This document shows positions 1 through 11,261 of a stretch of DNA of 64,000 bases, one piece after another; within the stretch, counting starts at the first letter, position 1; each line of letters starts with the position of its first letter. The notes beneath the pieces were generated by a model. That model was not told the DNA's origin, ran no database searches, and was given only the letters and a program-made list of their open reading frames with translations. The stretch is from contig CM042540.1 in NCBI GenBank assembly GCA_023630585.1, positions 9,400,574 through 9,464,573 of the forward strand, read 5' to 3'. The stretch is from Cranoglanis bouderius (Eukaryota > Chordata > Actinopteri > Siluriformes > Cranoglanididae). Position numbers and translations under genes: made by a program.

Positions 1-2
1 AT

Positions 3-338
3 ATGTTGGTGCTAGTTGATAAGTTTTCACGTTGGGTTGAAGCATATCCCACCAAAACAGGGACAGCCATGCGCACCGCAAAATCACTGGTCAAAGATTT
101 CTTCCCTCGCTGGGGAATCACTGAATGCATTCAATCGGACTGTGGAACTCATTTCTGTGCCCAAGTCGTGGAAGTTATGAGAATGCTAAATGTTCAATGG
201 AAGCTTCACTGTCCATACAGGCCTCAAGCTTCTGGACAGGTTGCACGTCAAAACCAGACTCCCTTTCCCCAACATGCGATTAGCGCTCCATCCTCCTCTC
301 AGTGGACAGGACCCATGTTAGGCAGGGAGAGACGGTAA
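3..338 (+). pseudogene. Retroviral integrase core fragment, copy 1
   Basis: About 111 codons are open from the window edge to a stop at 336-338. The frame carries a recognisable DDE integrase core: the first aspartate in a LVDKFSRWVEAYPT-type segment, the second in a QSDCGTHF segment, and the PYRPQASGQV segment that normally ends with the catalytic glutamate. That last residue is read as alanine here (GCA, 243-245). The zinc-binding N-terminus lies outside the window. The equivalent region of copy 2 is split between 30659-30782 and 32671-32907. Enzymatic activity is unlikely because of the missing acidic residue and the truncation. Identification rests on the spacing of these motifs in the known retroviral integrase fold. 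Confidence 0.85.
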
Positions 339-439
339 CCCTTTACAGTGGTAATAAGCTTAAGTGCATGTTAAGTCCTGGAGAGAGAGAGGAAAGAAAA
401 AAAAAAAGAATGAGTTGTTTTCCACAAGATACTGTCATC

Positions 440-442
<3 letters not shown>

Positions 443-474
<32 letters not shown>

Positions 475-488
475 TTGTGTTTTGCAGG
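443..488 (+). promoter_or_regulatory. GT-repeat pyrimidine-poor tract followed by a probable env splice acceptor
   Basis: A run of about 15 GT units ends in GTTTGTGTTTTGCAG, and the env-like reading begins right after the AG at 488. Subgenomic env messages of retroviruses use an acceptor near the pol/env junction, so this is a plausible site. The same arrangement occurs in copy 2 at about 32991-33050. No experimental support is possible from sequence. Confidence 0.45.
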
Positions 489-2668
489 AAAAACCGAGCA
501 AGGCATATCTGAAGTTGGTGCGGGTGCTACGAGAGAGCCAAGAGACTACGCTGGATACATCGGGTTCCCTCTGACTCCCAGTTGGCCCCATTCTGCGCTT
601 CAATTCTGTTTGCTGTCTGTGCGTGCTGTACTGAAGCAAGACCCATCCGTCCTCGCCATCATCACAACACAAGCATCTGCTTTTGATTCTATACTTCAAC
701 CAGAGCCTTCAGACAGTATCACTGATTACAAATTAGTCACAATCACTGGTTTCACATTGTACAATAATACATACATGGCCACTGGGCCTCGAGGTTGTTT
801 GATCAAGTATTTTAAGAAGCCTAAGTCCCCTACAGTGTGGGAAACACATGTAAAAGCTGTAACTTGTTCACTTCATGATATAACAACTTATTGACCTCCC
901 ACAGTTAAAATCCAAGGGTTAGAGACATATCAGTTAAATTATCGAGTTAAGGTTAAGACTTTCCTATAAACACATCAGCAAAATATATACTATTTTGGTT
1001 ATCATTCAGGTTCTGTGCTTACAGGTACTGATACGCTTAGTAAGGGGTGGAATATTCTTAAAATATATAATGGGGAAGATGAGATTTGGGATACTTCCTC
1101 TCAGAGTTATTCTTTTGATGATATTAAGGTGTCAGCACCCAACTAGTTCTGTGTTAGGCTCTGATGATGATAAGGGAAACACTTTCCAATCTTTGTTTAC
1201 ATTAACTCAGAACACACTGTTCCCAGGCTGCCAGGTTTGCATTCCTCATCCTGTGAGTGTCTCTACTGGCATCACATGGGCAGGACACGCTATATCAGCC
1301 TGTGCCTTGCTACACACAGATGTTTCCTTATTTAATGTCACCACATGCCATAATGTTACACAAACAGTCACCACTCAATGTTGTATCCCAGGCTTCACGA
1401 TTTGTAATCAAACATACCTCCCTCCTCATAGAGTCACTGATATTATTACTCCATTTGCGTTTCCGTGGTGTGTACAAAATGAACCTGAACCTGGTCCTTG
1501 GATAAACTGGCTATCAATCAGTGAATATTGGCTGTGTGGTAGCACTGCCTATAGTGAATTGCATGCCAGGTTCAACGGTTGATGTTCAGTGATTTATCTC
1601 CTTCCTGCCATGCAACGTCAATCTTATCTTAAGCCCCCAGTAACCTTACCTGTGTCTACAACTGTAAAATATGCTCCTCATATCATCTTGGTGAATCACC
1701 CTCCCAGCGATACCTCACACATTCTATTAGATGTTCCAAATTTTTGTGGTCCTGCAAACTGTAACTGTAAGGTCGAGTGTATCTGGTATAAAAATGGTGA
1801 GCGTTACACATTCATAGGTCATGTAGGTTATAGTCTGCCTACTAAAGCTAAACTTTATCCAAATGGTACTTTAGATCTCATACCCATTAATAGGGGATAT
1901 CAATCTTTCATTGATACCGTAAAGAGACTTAATCATAACACCTCAGAGCCTTGAAGACATCTAATTTTTTGCAGATATTGATGCCACATTTAACTTCAGT
2001 GTTAATGGAGTAATGTGTTCAGTGGGTTATCAAATCCATACCCATCATTACAACAATAAATATCCCCTTAGTATCTTGCTATCATCGCTAAATGATCCAA
2101 GTCCTTGTGTTAAGTATCTCACCTGTAGTCAAACATTTTAGAGCAGATTTCTAGGTGCTCTCTTTCCTAATTATGGTGTCATGATTAGCTTTGCTCAAAT
2201 TCGCATGTTATCTCATGAAGTTGAGAAATTGTCTAATGATACTGTACAATCCTTAGGCATCATATCAAACACATTGCAATCACATCAAATGATGATTTTG
2301 CAGAATCAGGCCACTTTAGATTATATCTTAGCACAAGAAGGAGGTACCTGTGCAGTGGTAGGTCCTGAGTGCTGTATGCATGTGTTCGACCCTACTCTAA
2401 ATTTGATGCAATACATTAATGACCTAGGTGAGTTAGGTGATCGTGTTAATGCCATCGATCAAGTTAACAGTGACTGGTTAGGTTCCTGGTGGCGATATGG
2501 CCAGGAAATTCTACTGGGTTTCCTGATGTTCTTTGTCATCCTCCTGTTAATTTATGTCATATTTCGCTGTTGCTGCCTGTGTGTCTCTATGAGCATGACC
2601 CAGGCCCAAGTAGCAGGAGTCACAATTTTCCTAACTCTGGTTTATAGTCCTAATGCCTACATTTAATC
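489..2668 (+). pseudogene. Retroviral envelope gene remnant, copy 1
   Basis: This is a decayed env with surface and transmembrane parts. The surface region is spread over frames at 489-893, 995-1582 and 1589-1954, with several cysteines and N-glycosylation-type sites. It is interrupted by stops, among them 967-969, 1144-1146 and 1580-1582. The transmembrane region is open at 2181-2666 (161 codons). It has a heptad-like helix, a CX6CC motif at residues 57-65 of that ORF, a tryptophan-rich membrane-proximal stretch near residue 100, a hydrophobic anchor at about 109-127 and a cysteine-rich tail. A stop at 2139-2141 lies just before a short fusion-peptide-like hydrophobic stretch. The gene cannot give a full envelope protein. 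An isolated transmembrane-subunit peptide could in principle be translated, but nothing shows that it is. Confidence 0.8.
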
Positions 2669-2996
2669 TGATTTTACTTTTAAGCTTGGTACATGTATAA
2701 ATGGTTACAACCTATCCTTCTTTTAGGATATGTAGATGGGTAATCACATGGCCAGTGGTTATAGAATGTAGAATAGTATAGAAGGGTTAAGCTTGCTTTA
2801 ATGGATGGTTTTAGGGTCATCCAGTGTGGAGGATTGAGAGATATTATTCCTTATTTTCCATGATTATGATTCAATCATTTAAAATAAGTTCAATGTGATT
2901 TTTGCTTACTCATGGTCTCATGTTGTTTTTGAGTTTCTGTACTTGATTATGAGTATGAGTATTTTCTCCTATGTTTTTCCTTACTAGCCTTGTGTA

Positions 2997-3079
2997 TGTT
3001 GCTTTATTAAAAAATAAGGTAACTGGAAATTATACTAATAATATTATAACTTTATATATATTATACCTTTATTATAATA

Positions 3080-3149
<70 letters not shown>

Positions 3150-4047
3150 TGCTTTGTTAATCACAAACAGTATATATCTAAATAGCCCTGTAAAGGAGAA
3201 CAAAACACGTTTAAACAACTTACTTGCACATCCATGTGTAATCTGAGAAGGGGCTCCGTTTTCTTCCCCCACAGCATGAATGTTTCTGAAGAGAAGTTTC
3301 ATATGGTCAAATAGCGATTACTTCATTGATACTAGGCTCCTGAGAGCAATGCTGTTTTCAAAACCATTGACTTTGCTTGTTTTGTTGCAAAGCTCTGGAG
3401 GTGACTTTTACCTTGTTTGTGGTCAGCCTCCACTTTGAAGTTGTTGGTTCCAACAACAAAATTATTATCACGCCCAGATTGCCATAATTAAAACTCCAAA
3501 TTTTCTTTTCTTGTGCATCTTCTGGGGTTGGTTGCCCCAAGCAAGTATCGCCACATGACTAGTCCTGTTCAAGTAAGCCAGATATGCTTAGTGACAGTCA
3601 TGATCAAGTAAGCCAGATATGCACAGATGCTGTGCAATTAGGCTATATTTAAGGCTATATTATTGTGGTGGTGTTATTTATTTATTTATTTTTATTTTTT
3701 TCCATTTAGTACTACCCTTCAGAAGACAAAATAATAACAATTACACTGATCGTCCTGTTCAGAAGTTTACATATTTTAGTCTTGAATGAGAAAGTTCTGC
3801 AGATAAGCAGATAACCTGAGCCTAAAACGGACATGATTTTCAGTAATGCAGTATTAATACAGGTGTGATATGACCATTTTCTTAATTAATGACAGAATCA
3901 TTCTACCATTTGTTGTAAGATTGAAAAATAGATAGACCTAAATTAAGACATGGTTTAATTAGCTTTTTTTTAAGGGTTTAAAATTGCAATATGTATCCCT
4001 ACACTTCCAAGCAGAACCCATGTGCTCCAAGATCAAAATTGAATATA
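2997..4047. repeat. Segmentally duplicated non-coding block, copy 1
   Basis: I see no gene here. The stretch, with its TTTAAACAACTTACTTGCACATCC and AGCAATGCTGTTTTC-type landmarks, is repeated at about 26163-27240 and at about 36063-40069 (the latter broken by inserts). The three copies also share the microsatellite described at 3081. Homology stops at the Tc1 insertion at 4048. Confidence 0.8.
3081..3148. repeat. (CTA)n followed by (ATA)n microsatellite
   Basis: About 11 CTA units run directly into about 11 AAT/ATA units. The same compound tract recurs at 37086-37168. Only the ATA part is present in the third homologous block, at about 26254-26300. Confidence 0.9.
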
Positions 4048-5543
4048 CAGTATCTCACAAAAGTGAGTACACCCCTCACATTTCTGTAAATATTTTATTA
4101 TACCTCTTCATGGGACAACACTGAAGAAATGACATTTTGCTACAATGTAAAGTAGTGAGTGTACAGCTTGTATAACAGTGTAAATTTGCTGTCCCCTCAA
4201 AATAACTCAACACACGGCCATTAATGTATAAACCGCTGGCAACAAAAGTGAGTACACCCCTAAGTTAAAATGTCCAAATTGGGCCCAAAGTGTCAATATT
4301 TTGTGTGGTCACCATTATTGTCCAGCACTGCCTTAACCCTGTTGAGCATGGAGTTCACCAGAGCTTCACAGGTTGCCACTGGAGTCCTCTTCCACTCCTC
4401 CATGACGGCATCACAGAGCTGGTGGATGTTAGAGACCTTGCGCTCCTCCACCTTCCATTTGAGGATGCCCCACAGATGCTCAATAGGGTTTAGGTCTGGA
4501 GACATGCTTGGCCAGTCCATCACCTATACCCTCAGCTTCTTGAGCAAGGCAGTGGTCATCTTGGAGGTGTGCTTGGGGTCGTTATAGTTTCCGAAGGGAG
4601 GGGATCATGCTCTGCTTCAGTATGTCAGTATGTCTTTGTTCTCCTCACCTGGTTGCCGCCACACATACTTGACACCATCTGAACCAAATAAGTTTATCTT
4701 GGTCTCATGAGACCACAGGACATGGTTCCAGTAATCCATGTCCTTAGTCTGCTTGTCTTCAGCAAACTGTTTGTGGGCTTTCTTGTGCATCATCTTTAGA
4801 AGAGGCTTCCTTCTGGGACGACAGCCATGCAGACCAATTTGATGCAGTGTGCGGCATATGGTCTGAGCACTGACAGGCTGACCCCCCACCCCTTCAACCT
4901 CTGCAGCAATGCTGGCAGCACTCGTATGTCTATTCTGCAAAGCCAACCTCTGGATATGATGCTGAGCACGTGCACTCAACTTCTTTGGTCGACCATGGCG
5001 AGGCCTGTTCTGAGTGCAACCTGTGCTGTTAAACTGCTGTATGGTCTTGGCCAGCATGCTGCAGCTCAGTTTCAGGGTGTTGGCTATCTTCCTATAGCCT
5101 AGGCCATCTTTATGTAGAGCAACAATTCTTTGCTTCAGATCCTCAGAGTTCTTTGCCATGAGGTGCCATGTTGAACTTCCAGTGACCAGTATGAGAGAGT
5201 GTGAGAGCGATAACACCAAACTTAACACACCTGCTCCCCATTCACACCTGAGACCTTGTAACACTAACGAGTCACATGACACCGGGGAGGGAAAATGGCT
5301 AATTGGGCCCAATTTGGACATTTTCACTTAGGGGTGTACTCACTTTTGTTGCCAGCTGTTTAGACATTAATGGCTGTGTGTTGAGTTATTTTGAGGGGAC
5401 AGGAAATTTACACTGTTATACAAGCTGTACACTCACTACTTTACATTGTAGCAAAGTGTCATTTTGTCAGTGTTGTCCCATGAAAAGATATAATTAAATA
5501 TTTACAGAAATGTGAGGGGTGTACTCACTTTTGTGAGTTACTG
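4048..5543 (-). mobile_element. Tc1-like DNA transposon (copy A), defective
   Basis: Inverted terminal repeats begin CAGTATCTCACAAAAGTGAG at 4048 and end with the complementary form at 5543. Both are flanked by TA dinucleotides, the standard Tc1/mariner target. The transposase is on the minus strand. The element sits at exactly the same TA as copy D (40070-41684), so both derive from one insertion that was later duplicated. Compared with copy D this copy has an extra deletion near 4617-4630. Confidence 0.92.
4293..5161 (-). pseudogene. Tc1 transposase remnant (copy A)
   Basis: Reading minus from about 5161, a paired-like helix-turn-helix region (SEDLKQRIVALHKDGLGY) and a GRPKKLS linker are followed by the first catalytic segment. 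That segment reads WSHETKINLF, so the expected aspartate is histidine. The frame then runs into a deletion near 4617. The C-terminal part with SPDLNPIEHLW is found separately at 4293-4523. The segment that holds the second catalytic aspartate is missing. A functional family member has about 340 residues in one frame, so this copy is dead. Confidence 0.88.
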
Positions 5544-5545
5544 TA

Positions 5546-6678
5546 CATATAGATAATCAACTACAACAGATTATAATTAATTATAACTATGTATGTGGTC
5601 TAGATCAGCTTTTAGGATTAGCTGTAGTCTAGTTTGGAATTATGAACCCTAAAGAGGGAGTTTATCCTTCTGGCCAGATAGAATTAAACAACGAAGTTTG
5701 TTATTAAAAATTAGAGCGGGTAACGAGATAGCAGCATTTAATTTTCTCTATCACGTGACCAAACAGAGACAAATCAAGCGTGGGATAATAGATTTTAATA
5801 ACTAGGTGTAACTATGGATACACACGACTAAGTCTAAGCAAAACATACATATGTACATCTATATACAAGGAAAGAAAAGGTATAGAGAGAAAGTAATGAA
5901 ATAAAAGGGAATGGCAGACAAAAACAGAACTAATTAGCCTTTTCCAAAACCAGCAACGAACTTAAATCTCCTGTAAACAGGGGTACAGCCTTAAACGCAG
6001 ATATAGATCCATTAACTATACTTGCATGCTTCGGTTTGAAAGTTCGCGCGAGGTCGTGTAGAGTTCGCTGGTTCATTGTGCCAATTGAAAAAGGCGTGGT
6101 CCGTGAGGCGGTTGCATCCTTTGTCCGGGAGAGAGTGAGATCCTGGCTTCCTCTTCCCAGGGCAAGTGGCCCCGGGGGAGAGAAGCCAGAAAGAGTATCA
6201 AGTTGAAGTGAGTGAAGAGAGACTGAAGAGAAGACTGAAGAGACTCAAAGCGTGGTGTTGTTTTAAAGACAACACCAACACATATGCCTCTTTGGGCTAT
6301 GGGCCAATCAGGAAGTTGGATTTGTTGGCGGGATGACCTCTCTTTGTCTGGTCTCAGACCCGAATTTGCATGTCCAGGGAGGAGCCGGTTTATACCGTAT
6401 TATATATGAAATTAAGAGAAAGCATGAAATAATGTATCCCATGGCAATATGATAGGCATAATCAATCAAGGTATCGCAAGACCATTAACCACATACCAAA
6501 TTCAATGGACTTGTAACGAATATTACAAGTAAAACATGGTTACAGACATTTAAAATAATATCCTAAGTTAAGACTATCTAAAATCATTAAGGTTAGGTCA
6601 CATAAACACACAATATATGTAAACAAGATAACATCACACTATTTAGGCATCGAATAATTACATATAATTACACGTTAC
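5546..6678 (-). mobile_element. LTR-family copy, outer LTR, downstream part
   Basis: This is the 3' portion (minus orientation) of a ~1.9-kb LTR related to the one at 41832-48378. It is continuous in sequence with 8667-9065 once the nested LTR at 6679-8662 is removed. It contains the family's hairpin promoter-like element (6254-6276) and the GC-rich E-box region near 6160, mutated here. Its distal end is missing: the sequence starts abruptly next to the Tc1 at 5543. Confidence 0.75.
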
Positions 6679-7653
6679 TGTAGCGAATACAAAGGGGGTT
6701 ATTATTAGCATTATCCTTTTCCACCAGAATAATGTAATGGATCAACTTTAAACATGAAACGAAACAGGACCGCACGCTTGGATTCAATGCACCTTTTTAA
6801 AGGAGATGAGTTTTAAAGCGTGCCCGCATTATCTACCAGAATGTGTAGTAAATCGGATGAATCTGCAACGTTTAAAATAATATTCTCCACCAGTTACAAT
6901 TCATGTAACAAATAAAAAAAGATGTTTAACACGTTTAAATTTATTCTCCAATTTATGTAAGGAATTAGCTCGACTGGCCTGAAATATATCTATATATCTA
7001 ATCAACGTGTGTTGTGACCAGTTATAAATATACATCAGCCATGAAAGGGAATTCATGTAGGTGCACATATACATATAGATAATTAACTACAATGGATTGT
7101 AATTAATTATGACTATGTATGTGGCCTAGATCAGCTTTATGAACTCTAAAGAGTGAGTTTATCCTTCTGGCCAGGAAGAATTAACTCACGAAGTTTGTTA
7201 TTAAAGATTAGAGCGGGTAACAGAGATCTCATGCAGCATTTAATGGACTCATCACGTGACCAAAAACAGAGAAAATCAAGCGTGGGATAATAGATTTTAA
7301 TAGCTATATGTGACTATGGATACACACGACTATCTCTAAGCAAAACATACATATGTACACATCTATATACAGGGAGAGAAAAGGGATAGAGAGAAAGTAA
7401 TGAAAGAAAGGGAAGCAGACAAAAACACAACTAATTAGCCTTTTTCAGAACCAGCATGAACTTAATTCTCCTGTAACACAGGGGTCCAATCTTAAACGTA
7501 GATATAGATCATTAACTATACTTGCATAGCCTCAAGGTTGAGAGTTTGCGCGAGGTCGTGTAGAGTTCGCTGGTTCGTTGTTGTGTGGAAAGGCATGAGC
7601 CTGGAAGTAGTTGCATCTTGTGTCCGGAGAGAGAGAGATCCTGGCTTCCTCTT

Positions 7654-7673
7654 CCCGGGGCACGTGCCCCGGG
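7654..7673. promoter_or_regulatory. 20-bp perfect palindrome with central E-box in LTR
   Basis: CCCGGGGCACGTGCCCCGGG is a perfect inverted repeat centred on CACGTG. Related forms occur in the other family LTRs at about 38646-38660 and 47537-47557, and a decayed one near 6160. CACGTG is a typical basic helix-loop-helix binding site, so a regulatory or RNA-structure role is plausible but inferred. Confidence 0.5.
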
Positions 7674-7741
7674 GGAGAGAAACCGGAAGAAGTGAAGTCC
7701 AACTCTGAAAATCTATCTCTCTGTTCTGTTGAAGTGAGCGT

Positions 7742-7764
7742 GGTGTTGTTTTAAAAACAACACC
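7742..7764. promoter_or_regulatory. Conserved hairpin with TTTAAAA-type core in LTR
   Basis: Arms GGTGTTGT and ACAACACC flank a 7-base AT-rich centre. The same structure is found at 6254-6276, 38542-38564 and 47637-47659, each upstream of the GC-rich E-box region in LTR orientation. It may be the core promoter (TTTAAAA as a TATA variant) or an RNA stem. Confidence 0.45.
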
Positions 7765-8207
7765 AACGCACACGCCTCTTTGGGCTATGGGGCAATCAGG
7801 AAGTTGGGTTTGCATGTCCGGATGACTCTCTTTGTCTGGTCTCGGACCCTAATTTAAATGTCCAGGGAGGGGCTGGTCTATACCGTGTTATAAATGAAAT
7901 TAAGAGAAAACATGAAATGATGTATCCCATTGCAATATGATATGCATAATCAATCCGGGTATCTCGAGACGATTAACTACATACCAAATTCGATGGATTT
8001 GTAAAGAACATTACAAATAAAACCTGGTTACAGACATTTAAAATGATATGCTAGATTAAACTATCTAAAGTCATTACGGTTAGTTACATAAACACACAAT
8101 ATATGTAAACAAGATAATATCACACTATTTAGTCATGGAATAATTACATATAATTACACGTTACATTGAAGAGAAAGAGATTTCTCCATTGTGTGTGTAA
8201 GGTAAGC

Positions 8208-8253
<46 letters not shown>

Positions 8254-8666
8254 GCGCGTGTGTATCTCCAGAAGAGGGGGCTGGTGTTCTTCTAATGACC
8301 CACAGGTCATCTCAGGGTGACCTTAGGGAGGACGTTTCCTCCTCTGGCCTGCTGATTCTGAGGCTAAATCTATATGATCATAAACCAAGATTAGATTAGA
8401 GATTTACAGGCCCTTGGTCGGAGTTTTGGTGGATCCCTGCCGACGAACTAATCATGAAGTTTCCCAGACGTTCAGTCATCAAAGGTTACTTTTATTGCAG
8501 GGGTAAGTCCTGTGTGGGCCCCAGAGAGACTTTTTGCATTCCAAAGGGCATCTGGCCGCAGGAGGCCTCTCGGGGTTATTCTCAGTCGCCTGAGTGGTGA
8601 AACTTTCTATGTTTCGTTTGGGTTAATTTAGAATATCAGTTTGGGCATAGTCATATGCTACATTAC

Positions 8667-8741
8667 ATTCGAGAGAGATTTTTCCATTGTGTGTGTAAGG
8701 TAAGCTTGTGTGTGTGTGTGTGTGCGTGCGCATGTAGGTAG

Positions 8742-8788
<47 letters not shown>

Positions 8789-9065
8789 AGGGGGGGAAGG
8801 TTGGTCGTTAGCATTCCAAAGGTATCTGGTCAAACTGGGGCCAGAGTGGTCATTAAACAGATAGGGATTTACAGCTCAAAAGAAAAAAAGAAACTTCTGT
8901 GCTAAGCCCAGGTTGATTCAGAAATCAGTTTGATACCGGCAGACGTTACAGGTATCTGGTCAAACTGGGGCCAGAGTGGTTGTTAAATGGTGTGGATTTA
9001 AAGCGCAAAGATTTTGCTAAATCCGGGTTGATTCAGAAATCAGTTTGATACCGTCAGACATTATA
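8667..9065 (-). mobile_element. LTR-family copy, outer LTR, 5' part with internal tandem duplication
   Basis: This completes the LTR begun at 5546-6678. Its minus-strand start (TATAATGTCTGA, a variant of TGTAATGTCTGA seen at 48378) abuts a polypurine tract at 9066-9080, so it is a 3' LTR. It holds two GT microsatellites. A block of about 120-130 bp that starts GGTATCTGGTCAAACTGGGG is present twice in tandem (about 8820-8950 and 8951-9065). Confidence 0.8.
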
Positions 9066-9080
9066 GTCCCCCCTTTCAGA
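9066..9080 (-). other. Polypurine tract next to 3' LTR
   Basis: On the minus strand the sequence reads TCTGAAAGGGGGGGAC directly before the LTR start at 9065. A G-run of this kind primes plus-strand DNA synthesis in LTR retroelements. It fixes the orientation of the element and marks 9081 onward as internal sequence. Confidence 0.7.
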
Positions 9081-10600
9081 CAATGATGTCCAGGTGTGGA
9101 CATAGTTAGGCGACAGTCGTCATGGTGATTGGATGGCAAGTGGATCAATCTGATCGATCAGCGGGTGGCTCCTAAATGTCGTCAGCCTTTGGTTCCTCAG
9201 GCTAAGGGTCCATCTCAATGTGTGTGTGTGATTGTGCGCCCTCTAGGGCCAGTTCAGAGACAGGGTAAGTGGGTTGTTTCTTCAACAGCCTTTTCAGCAG
9301 CAGTCCTCTGCTTGGCATAGGCCTTATGGATTCTGCCTGGTGACACATTGAGCAGTGGGCATCCACCCCCTTTTGGAATTGGGAAATGGTGGCTGGGAGG
9401 CCTGCGCCCACTGGTCAAGGAAAACTCTGTGGTGAGCGTTTACCTTCTCTGGTCACTTTGCAGCAGGTATGACCAGTTCAGTTCTCTGTGAACGGTGTTA
9501 AGTCCATCTATGAAAGTGTATCCTGGTTGTTCTGAAGTATGGATTTCAGCTCGGGTCACCCGCAGGTGGTTTTGCAGGCCTTGACCTTAGCGTTCCTTTC
9601 TTTTCAGTTCACTTTCTGATCTGGCTAGGAGAGCTTCACCTGTTGGAGTTTCCTGTTGAGCTTCTCTCTGGATTCTCTCTCCAACTGCTCTCTGGGCTCT
9701 GTCTCTGCATGAGGCTCTGCCAGGGCCCTTTGTAGTCTTTCTACTGCCTCTCGGAGCTCTGGGTCTGTTCCACCTTCTGTCCCGCACTGGTTCTGGGTCT
9801 CGAGGAGTATGCTGATCTAGGCAGCTTTGAGCGTGGGCCTGGTTCCTTCAGGCCTCCTCGTTCTGGAGCTTGAGTTCACTGCTGCTTCTTGCTCCAGGTG
9901 GACCTTGCTCTTTTCGCTGAGTCGTGCCTGGGTGACAAGGTTGTGTGCGAGGCTCCCGATGATTTCTGCCCATCCTTTGGGGTTCTGGATCGGATCATGG
10001 GCTGTCGGTCCGTTCACGTCGTCATCCAGCTGCTCTCTTCTTAGGTGCCGTAGGTCGGCAGCAGCTTGGAGCAGGAATGCAGTCGTCACGACACACAGCC
10101 AGGTCTCGAGGTGGTCCCAGTGGGTGGTGGGACTGGATGATCGGGACATGGTGGCTCGCTGTTGGCAAGAGAGAAAGAACACCAAAGGCCCACACAAGTC
10201 AGAATTAATGAGCTATAGTGACACTAAATTTGATGCGCTGCAAGTATGAATTTGGCTAAATGGTGTAGACAGTTAGTGGTACGTAGGCCAGACACTTATG
10301 GTCTTTGGCCGTGAATGGCCAGGGAGGGTCAATTTGTGTGGGTAAATGCCGGATCTAAATAGAGATTTGGACAGGAAGTAGCCTAGTGGGTCATCTTAAA
10401 GACACTGGCTGCCTGGGTTGTCAATCTAGCATTTAGCTTTCCTTGCTGGTTCTCATAGGCTCTGCCTGTATGTGAACTTTGAGAGACAAGTTGCAACAGA
10501 ACAGCAGCTAACACAAAGGAAAACAAAATTGAAACAATTAAAGGAGGGAAACATGAAATAAGATGCAAATGAAAACACAGGTATAGATAGAGGAAAATAG
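9081..10600 (-). pseudogene. Internal region of the ~1.9-kb-LTR retroelement, truncated and frameshifted
   Basis: Lying upstream (in element sense) of the polypurine tract, this stretch has the best minus-strand reading at 9817-10197 (126 codons). Shorter open pieces at 9587-9787 and 9202-9411 are in other frames. The predicted peptides are charged and glutamate/arginine rich, with coiled-coil character and a hydrophobic segment near residues 35-48 of the first. I recognise no protease, reverse transcriptase or integrase motif. The piece may be Gag- or accessory-like, or the element may be a non-autonomous large derivative. The opposite LTR and primer site are not found before about 10600, so the element is 5'-truncated. 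The right boundary is uncertain. Confidence 0.45.
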
Positions 10601-11261
10601 AAGACTTAAGCTAGCTATCATGCATAGGGTTTTAATGTAGTGAAATTAGTCTACAAAAGCAATAATTTTTAGTCAGGTGCTATCAAATGAGGACATGTAA
10701 AATGTAAAAATACGTACAAATAAGTTTAAAGATATTTTTACTCTTCTGATTTTTTCTTACTACTGATATGCTTCTCTACTGCGTGCTTCATATTTTCCAT
10801 GTGACAATCAAAGGACAAATCTTGACTCTGAGACGTTACCCAGCATGCTCTGTTCACCAGTCAGTTAATGTTCTCTTAATGGTTGCATTTTAATCAAGAC
10901 AAATTTCCAAATGATGTGATATTACAGTGGATGCAAGGTTTGAAGGGGTTAAAGCATGCACTTTAATCCCATTAGATTTATTTTATTCTTCTTGCCCATT
11001 GGTTTGTCAAGTGGTTTTCTCAAGGCACGCATCCATAAAACTGATCACTTGGGCTTTAAAAAAGCACTGGCCATGAATTACTAGCTTATAAAATAGCAAG
11101 CTGAGCTAAATTATAATGACTTTGCCTATTCTGAAATGATTTGAAAGACATTTGAAAGGTCCCTAACAAACGCTTAAATTGTACAAAATTTGGCAAAATA
11201 CTGTTGGGGTAAGCAAACTACTTGCATTTCTATGATAGTTATTTATTCTTAAAAAAAATCG
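10601..11261. other. Intergenic, nothing recognised
   Basis: AT-rich sequence with no coding signal or repeat that I can name. It may include the promoter and upstream exon of the OR pseudogene that follows. Confidence 0.5.

Larger units (their letters stand above)
1..2996 (+). mobile_element. Endogenous retrovirus remnant, copy 1 (3' pol, env, part of 3' end)
   Basis: The window opens inside a decayed retrovirus. In order it shows the integrase core (1-338), a GT repeat and splice-acceptor-like TTTGCAG (about 443-488), an env-like region cut by stops (about 489-2668) and about 330 bp of downstream sequence. At about 2996 the match to copy 2 (30659-35550) stops and duplicated flanking DNA begins, so most of the 3' LTR is missing here. 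Copy 1 and copy 2 are almost identical, including shared stops and a shared integrase active-site loss. The copies therefore arose by DNA duplication rather than by two infections. The CX6CC motif in the transmembrane subunit points to a gamma/epsilon-like retrovirus; the exact clade is not determined. Confidence 0.85.
6679..8662 (-). mobile_element. Solo LTR (minus), nested in another LTR, TSD TTAC
   Basis: On the minus strand the element starts TGTAGCATATGAC and ends ATTCGCTACA, a TG...CA-type LTR of 1984 bp. The 4-bp duplications TTAC at 6675-6678 and 8663-8666 flank it. Removing it rejoins CACGTTAC with ATTCGAGAG, as seen uninterrupted at about 48053-48070. There is no internal region, so it is a solo LTR left by recombination. 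Its closest relative in the window is the plus-strand copy at 37635-39631. Confidence 0.9.

Noticed and set aside
4617..5327. A working Tc1 transposase
   Set aside because: The first catalytic aspartate is histidine, the second catalytic segment is deleted and the frame is broken. None of the copies in the window is intact.
9817..10249. Plus-strand 140-codon ORF at 9827-10249
   Set aside because: It lies opposite the element's coding sense as fixed by the polypurine tract at 9066, and has no recognisable domain.
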